In this document: positions 4,197 to 8,295 of the stretch, piece by piece
How positions within the stretch are numbered: the stretch's first letter is position 1
Layout: each line of letters begins with the position of its first letter
Assembly: GCA_902461085.1 (NCBI GenBank)
Contig: CABPWH010000076.1
Coordinates: forward strand, 1 to 8,295
Source of the DNA: an uncultured Collinsella sp.
GTDB taxonomy: Bacteria > Actinomycetota > Coriobacteriia > Coriobacteriales > Coriobacteriaceae
Reading direction: 5' to 3'
DNA length: 8,295 nt
The notes under the pieces: generated by a model
What the model saw: only the letters and a program-made list of their open reading frames with translations
Database searches by the model: none
Told to the model about the DNA's origin: nothing
Position numbers and translations under genes: made by a program

Positions 4197-7079
4197 ATGA
4201 CGCTACTGTATTTCCTTACCCTGTTTTCGCTGGTACCGGCGCTGGGCATGCTGCTCGCGCGCGGTGACCGCGCTCGCGATGCGGTGGGGCTCATAGGCTC
4301 CGGCATTATTATGGCGGTGACAGTTGTAGTCGCCGTCATGTTTTTTGGCACGGGTCCGCAGAGCTTTGAGGTTGCCCCCGGCACCTCGCATGTGCTCTCG
4401 ATCATCAGCTCCGTCATCGACGTAATTCTGTGCGCCGTCATCCTGTACAACGCGTACAAATATAGGAACGCGCTCACCATGGTGCTCGGCATAGTCCAGC
4501 TGGTGGGCTCGCTCGCCTTTGCAGCCATGACGCTGCCCGCGGCCGAAGCCGTCACGGCGACGCCGCTCTACCTGGACTACATGAGCGTGATCATGGTCCT
4601 CGCCGTCGGCATTGTTGGCAGCCTCATCTGCGTGTATGCCTTGGGTTATATGAAGGACTTCCAGGCCCACGACGAGCACGAGGCCGCGCTGCGCGGGCAG
4701 ACTGCGCCCGACCGTCGCCCGCAGTTCCTGGCACTTATGTTTCTGTTCCTCTCGGCCATGTTCGTCATCGTGACGAGCGATAACCTTGAGTGGCTGTTCT
4801 GCGGCTGGGAAATTACCACCGTGTGCTCGTTCCTTATGATTGGCTACACGCGCACGCCCGAGGCCATCAAGAACGCCTTTACCCAGATCATCCTTAACAT
4901 GCTGGGCGGCATCGCGTTTTTGGCGGGCCTTATGTTTCTGCACGTTAACGGCATGCCGCTGACCATCTCGGGCATGATCGAGCTTTCCGGTGCCGGCACC
5001 GCGCAGTCCGCGCTGCTGGTGATGCCGGTCGTCCTGCTGTCCCTCGCCGCCCTCACCAAGGCCGCGCAGATGCCGTTCCACACCTGGCTGCTCGGTGCCA
5101 TGGTTGCCCCCACGCCCACGAGCGCCCTGCTGCACTCGTCCACCATGGTCAAGGCCGGCGTGTTCCTGATGGTCAAGCTCAGCCCGCTCTATGCCATCTA
5201 TCCCGTGACCGGCTTTATGGTCACGAGTGTGGGTGCCATCACGTTTTTGCTCGCTGCCCTCATGGCCATCTCGCAGAGCAACGCCAAACGCGTGCTCGCG
5301 TACTCCACCATTTCCAACTTGGGCCTCATCAGTGCCTGCTTGGGTGTCGGCGCGCCCGAGGCCGTATGGGCGGCCATCTTCCTGATCCTGTTCCACACGG
5401 TGGCCAAGTCGCTGCTGTTCCTGTGCGTGGGCACGGCCGAGCATCATATCGGCAGCCGCAATATCGAGGACATGGACGGTATGTTCAGCCGCATGCCGCA
5501 CCTGACGCGCCTGATGATGCTGGGCATCATGGGCATGTTTGTGGCGCCGTTTGGCATGCTCGTGTCCAAGTGGGGCGCCCTGGTGGCGTTTGCGCAGACC
5601 GGCAACGTGCTCATGATCATGGTGCTGGCCTTTGGCTCGGCTGCGACGTTCTTCTTCTGGGGCAAGTGGCTTGCCAAGCTTTCGGGCGTCGACCCCACGG
5701 CTCAAAACGTTGAGGTCAATGTCCATAAGACCGAATGGATGGCCCTCAACACCATCGCCGCGCTGCTGATTCTGTGCTGCGTGGCGTTTCCGGTTATCTC
5801 GAGCGGTCTGGTGTCGCCTTACTTGGCCATGGTGTTTGGCCGCGTGCCGTACGTTATCGGCAAGGACGCCATGTATCTGATGGTGGTTATCGTGGCGTTT
5901 ATTGCCGTGGTGCTGCTGACGTCGTTCCGCGTGAGCAATAAGCCGCACGTAAACGTATATCTTTCGGGTGTGGGAACCGACAATTACCGCCATTTCCGCG
6001 GCTCGATGGGACACGAGGTGAAGGCCGAAAAGCGCAATTGGTATTCGGAGGACGCCCTTGGCGAGAAGCGCATTGGCCCCGCAGGTAGCGTCGTGTGCTG
6101 CAGCATTATCTTGTTTGCGCTTCTGTGTTGCGCGTGGATTGGGCCCGAGCGGCTTGCCATGAGCGCGCCCTCGGTGCTGCGCGGCAAGTATTTCGAGGGT
6201 TCGGGCGTCGTGGGCATTTTTATTGGCACCGTGGCGTTTGCCTTGCTGGCGCCGTTTGTGGGTGGCCTGATCGACGGCGTTGACCGTAAGCTTTCGGCCC
6301 GCATGCAGGGCCGCGTGGGCCCGCGCCTGCTGCAGCCCTTCTACGACGTTGCCAAGCTCCTGCGCAAAGCCCCCGCCAGCGTAAACACCATGGACGATAC
6401 CTACATGGCGTGCGCGCTCATCTTTACCGTCGTGGGCGGCGGCATCTTTGTGTCGGGCTCCAACACGCTGCTGTGCGCTTTTATGGTGACGCTCGCCGCG
6501 ATCTTTGTGGTGCTGGCGTCCGCCTCGACGCAAAGTCCGTTTGCCCAGGTCGGCGCCGACCGTGAGCTGCTGCAGGTCATGAGTTACGAGCCCGCCGTTC
6601 TGCTGATGAGCGTGGGCCTGTACCTTGCCACCGACAGCTTCGATTCCATTGCCGTGACGGGGCAGTCGGCCCCCATCGTCGTGTACAGCGCGCCCATTTT
6701 CCTCGCGCTGCTCGCGGTGCTTACCATCAAGCTGCGCAAGTCGCCGTTTGACCTTTCGTACTCGCATCACGCGCATCAGGAGATTGTCCAGGGCGTCGCC
6801 ACCGAGATGAGCGGCGGCACGCTGGCCAAGATGACCCTTATGCACTGGTGCGAGACCGTGCTGTTTTTGATGTGGGTGGGCATGTTCTTTGTTTGGGACA
6901 ACCCCGTGAGCTGGGTTGTAGCCCTGGTCGTGATGGCCGCGACGTACTTTGTCGAGGTCCTGATCGACAACACCTTCGCACGCAGCACCTGGCGCAGCTG
7001 CTTTAGGCTCGGATGGGGCGTGGCTCTGGTGTTTGGCCTGCTCAACCTTATGCCTATCCTCGTTGACGTATTTATTTAG
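4197..7079 (+). CDS. Fused EchA-EchB membrane subunit of an Ech-type energy-converting [NiFe] hydrogenase (NuoL-like + NuoH-like)
   Basis: This 960-residue integral membrane protein joins two normally separate subunits. Residues 1 to about 650 are the antiporter-like ion channel (EchA/NuoL/HyfB): NLEWLFCGWE (key Glu205), LTKAAQMPFHTWL (Lys288), PTPTSALLHSSTMVKAG, and FHTVAKSLLF (Lys404). These charged residues match the proton path of NuoL. A soluble stretch (578-630), one helix (631-650) and a linker of about 20 residues lead to the NuoH/EchB part. Its first helix is followed by RKLSARMQGRVGPRLLQP from 697, then SPFDLSYSHHAHQE (849-862) and TEMSGG (Glu870). The HHAHQE signature is Ech-like and differs from the AEAEQE form of HycD. 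The part anchors the hydrophilic arm and links electron transfer to ion movement. GGGGAG 7 bases before ATG 4197 fixes the start. echC follows after 12 bases. The frame is intact throughout, so the fusion looks real. Confidence 0.9.
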   Translation: MTLLYFLTLFSLVPALGMLLARGDRARDAVGLIGSGIIMAVTVVVAVMFFGTGPQSFEVAPGTSHVLSIISSVIDVILCAVILYNAYKYRNALTMVLGIVQLVGSLAFAAMTLPAAEAVTATPLYLDYMSVIMVLAVGIVGSLICVYALGYMKDFQAHDEHEAALRGQTAPDRRPQFLALMFLFLSAMFVIVTSDNLEWLFCGWEITTVCSFLMIGYTRTPEAIKNAFTQIILNMLGGIAFLAGLMFLHVNGMPLTISGMIELSGAGTAQSALLVMPVVLLSLAALTKAAQMPFHTWLLGAMVAPTPTSALLHSSTMVKAGVFLMVKLSPLYAIYPVTGFMVTSVGAITFLLAALMAISQSNAKRVLAYSTISNLGLISACLGVGAPEAVWAAIFLILFHTVAKSLLFLCVGTAEHHIGSRNIEDMDGMFSRMPHLTRLMMLGIMGMFVAPFGMLVSKWGALVAFAQTGNVLMIMVLAFGSAATFFFWGKWLAKLSGVDPTAQNVEVNVHKTEWMALNTIAALLILCCVAFPVISSGLVSPYLAMVFGRVPYVIGKDAMYLMVVIVAFIAVVLLTSFRVSNKPHVNVYLSGVGTDNYRHFRGSMGHEVKAEKRNWYSEDALGEKRIGPAGSVVCCSIILFALLCCAWIGPERLAMSAPSVLRGKYFEGSGVVGIFIGTVAFALLAPFVGGLIDGVDRKLSARMQGRVGPRLLQPFYDVAKLLRKAPASVNTMDDTYMACALIFTVVGGGIFVSGSNTLLCAFMVTLAAIFVVLASASTQSPFAQVGADRELLQVMSYEPAVLLMSVGLYLATDSFDSIAVTGQSAPIVVYSAPIFLALLAVLTIKLRKSPFDLSYSHHAHQEIVQGVATEMSGGTLAKMTLMHWCETVLFLMWVGMFFVWDNPVSWVVALVVMAATYFVEVLIDNTFARSTWRSCFRLGWGVALVFGLLNLMPILVDVFI

Positions 7080-7083
7080 GAGG
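7078..7083 (+). promoter_or_regulatory. Ribosome binding site of echC overlapping the upstream stop codon
   Basis: AGGAGG shares its first two bases with the TAG stop of the fused gene (7077-7079) and lies 8 bases before the ATG at 7092. This fixes the echC start and suggests translational coupling. Confidence 0.85.
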
Positions 7084-7091
7084 CGGCATCC

Positions 7092-7712
7092 ATGGATCAT
7101 AAAATGTCGCGCTCGCCGTGGGTTATTCATTACGACGGTTCGAGCTGCAACGGATGCGATATCGAGGTGCTGGCCTCGCTCACGCCGCTGTTCGATGCGG
7201 AGCGCTTTGGCGTGGTCAACACCGGCAACCCCAAGCATGCGGATATCTTTTTGGTGACGGGGTCGGTCAATGCCCAGAACCTGCCCGTCGTGCGCCAGAT
7301 CTACAGCCAGATGCTCGAGCCCAAGTGCGTAGTGGCGTGCGGCATCTGCGCGTGTTCGGGCGGCGTGTTCCGCGATGCCTATAACGTGATCGGCGGCGTG
7401 GACCGCGCGATTCCCGTGGACGTGTACGCGCCCGGGTGCGCCATTCGCCCCGAGACCGTGATCGATGCCATCGTGGAGGCGTGCGGCATCCTGGATCAGA
7501 AGGAGGCCGTGATGCGTGCTGGCGGCGATCCGCTTACCGTGGGCGGCGCCGCAACCTGGGACGGTGGCGTTGAGCTGGGCGAGGACGGGTTTGTGGCTGC
7601 TGCGGGGGCCGGGGCTGACGGTGCCGGTGACGCGCCTGCCGAGAAACCCGCAGCGCCTGCCGCTGGTGACGCACCTGCTGAGACGCCCGTCGCTGCAAAG
7701 GAGGCCGAGTAA
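7092..7712 (+). CDS. echC: Ech hydrogenase small subunit EchC (NuoB-like, proximal 4Fe-4S)
   Basis: This small subunit carries the Fe-S cluster that exchanges electrons with the NiFe site of the large subunit, on the cytoplasmic arm of the complex. Cluster ligands are visible as C19 and C22 (SSCNGCDIE), C86 (ACGICACSGGVF) and C116 (VYAPGCAIRPE), the arrangement of the NuoB/HycG/EchC family; C79, C83 and C88 are extra cysteines. The domain ends near residue 150, the usual family length. About 55 further residues form a low-complexity Ala/Gly/Pro/Glu tail in which GDAPAE-x-P occurs twice. The tail is unusual and its role is unknown; it may be a flexible linker. The gene follows the fused membrane subunit after 12 bases and ends in TAATG, overlapping the start of echD by one base. 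The same fold occurs in formate hydrogenlyase (HycG/HyfI), but the neighbour's HHAHQE motif favours Ech. Confidence 0.92.
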   Translation: MDHKMSRSPWVIHYDGSSCNGCDIEVLASLTPLFDAERFGVVNTGNPKHADIFLVTGSVNAQNLPVVRQIYSQMLEPKCVVACGICACSGGVFRDAYNVIGGVDRAIPVDVYAPGCAIRPETVIDAIVEACGILDQKEAVMRAGGDPLTVGGAATWDGGVELGEDGFVAAAGAGADGAGDAPAEKPAAPAAGDAPAETPVAAKEAE

Positions 7713-8295
7713 TGCAAAAGGCTATCTATACCACCGTCGGGCTCGACGAGCTCCTGCCGCATGTGCAGGCGCTCAAGGGCGTCGGCGCGCGCTTTGTGCA
7801 AATGCACGCCGAGCGCTGTGTGGACGACGGATCGTATCGCCTGGTCTATACGTTTATCAACGTTCGTGCCGCTCAGGAGCATATTGCACAGGACGGCAGC
7901 TATGCGATCGAGAACCTGGTGGTTGAGGGAATTGATCAGTACCAGGAGATTCCGTCCATCAGCTCGTACTATCCGGCGGTATTTCCGTTTGAAAACGAAG
8001 CGCACGACCTGTTTGGTCTTGCCATCACTGACATGCAGATTGACTTTAAGGGCTTTTTCTACCAGGTCTCGACTGCCGAACCCATGAGCGTTATCACGCC
8101 CGAGGTGAAGGCCGCACGCGAGAAGGCCATGAAGGTCCGTGCCGCCGCCGAGGCCAAGGCGCGCAAAGCCGCGGCCGAAAAGGCCGCCGCGGCTGCGGCT
8201 GCTGCAGGGGAGGGTGCTGCGAGCGCCGGCGACGCCGCGGGCGCCGCTGCTCAGTCCGCTGCGGCTGGCGGCTCCCCTACTCCACGGTCGTCCTC
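7712..8295 (+). CDS. echD: Ech hydrogenase subunit EchD (NuoC-like), cut by window edge
   Basis: This is the 30-kDa-type (NuoC-like) subunit that packs against the large and small subunits of the hydrophilic arm; it carries no cofactor. About 194 residues are visible and the frame is still open at the edge. The signature SSYYPAVFPFENEAHDLFGL (residues 86-105) fits the family pattern of aromatic residues, an acidic run and DLFG, followed by FKGFFYQ. EchD proteins are usually about 110-130 residues. Here a charged helix (EVKAAREKAMKVRAAAEAKARKAA) continues into an almost pure Ala/Gly stretch of 60 or more residues. The start ATG at 7712 overlaps the stop of echC (TAATG), a sign of coupled translation. 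The final residues (SPTPRSS) could be near the true end. echE and echF are expected next. Confidence 0.87.
   Translation, partial: MQKAIYTTVGLDELLPHVQALKGVGARFVQMHAERCVDDGSYRLVYTFINVRAAQEHIAQDGSYAIENLVVEGIDQYQEIPSISSYYPAVFPFENEAHDLFGLAITDMQIDFKGFFYQVSTAEPMSVITPEVKAAREKAMKVRAAAEAKARKAAAEKAAAAAAAAGEGAASAGDAAGAAAQSAAAGGSPTPRSS

Noticed and set aside
4203..7238. Long open frame of about 1000 codons on the minus strand opposite the fused hydrogenase gene
   Set aside because: Same mirror effect: the translation is rich in His, Arg and Gln with no motif, and it spans the junction of two clear plus-strand genes.

Overview
The window looks like a chromosomal piece of a gut actinobacterium of the class Coriobacteriia, most likely Collinsella or a close relative. 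This is inferred from the GC-rich, Actinobacteria-like codon use, strong GGAGG-type ribosome binding sites, an obligate-anaerobe gene set (an Fe-S flavin reductase and an energy-converting hydrogenase) and the protein style. No 16S rRNA or other species marker is present.

Layout. Bases 1-337 (minus strand) hold the 5' part of coaX, type III pantothenate kinase, cut by the window edge. Diverging from it is an initiator tRNA-Met gene (534-610) with its own promoter and a strong intrinsic terminator. Bases 650-1138 contain no gene but carry the most striking structure of the window: eight copies of a 15-bp sequence in strictly alternating orientation on a 40-bp pitch (700-996), forming four 55-bp inverted-repeat units. 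Next is a three-domain flavoenzyme of the old yellow enzyme / 2,4-dienoyl-CoA reductase class (1139-3169), which has its own terminator. An AT-richer intergenic stretch (3281-3609) with palindromes and a possible promoter precedes a small double helix-turn-helix gene (3610-4014). That gene resembles OrfA of IS150-type IS3 elements but stands alone and is closed by a terminator.

From 4197 to the right edge runs an operon for an Ech-type membrane-bound [NiFe] hydrogenase. The first gene encodes a natural fusion of the antiporter-like subunit (EchA/NuoL-like) with the NuoH-like subunit (EchB). It is followed by EchC (NuoB-like small subunit) and EchD (NuoC-like), the latter cut by the right edge. 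EchC and EchD both carry alanine-rich tails. The catalytic large subunit (EchE) and the ferredoxin-like subunit (EchF) are expected beyond the right edge.

Function. The Ech complex would couple electron transfer from reduced ferredoxin to protons (H2 formation, or the reverse) to ion translocation, a typical energy-conserving step in a fermentative anaerobe. The flavin reductase may be another electron sink for unsaturated substrates. The small HTH protein lies directly upstream of the hydrogenase operon in the same direction. A similar TTAAC-type palindrome lies before both, so a regulatory link is possible but unproven.
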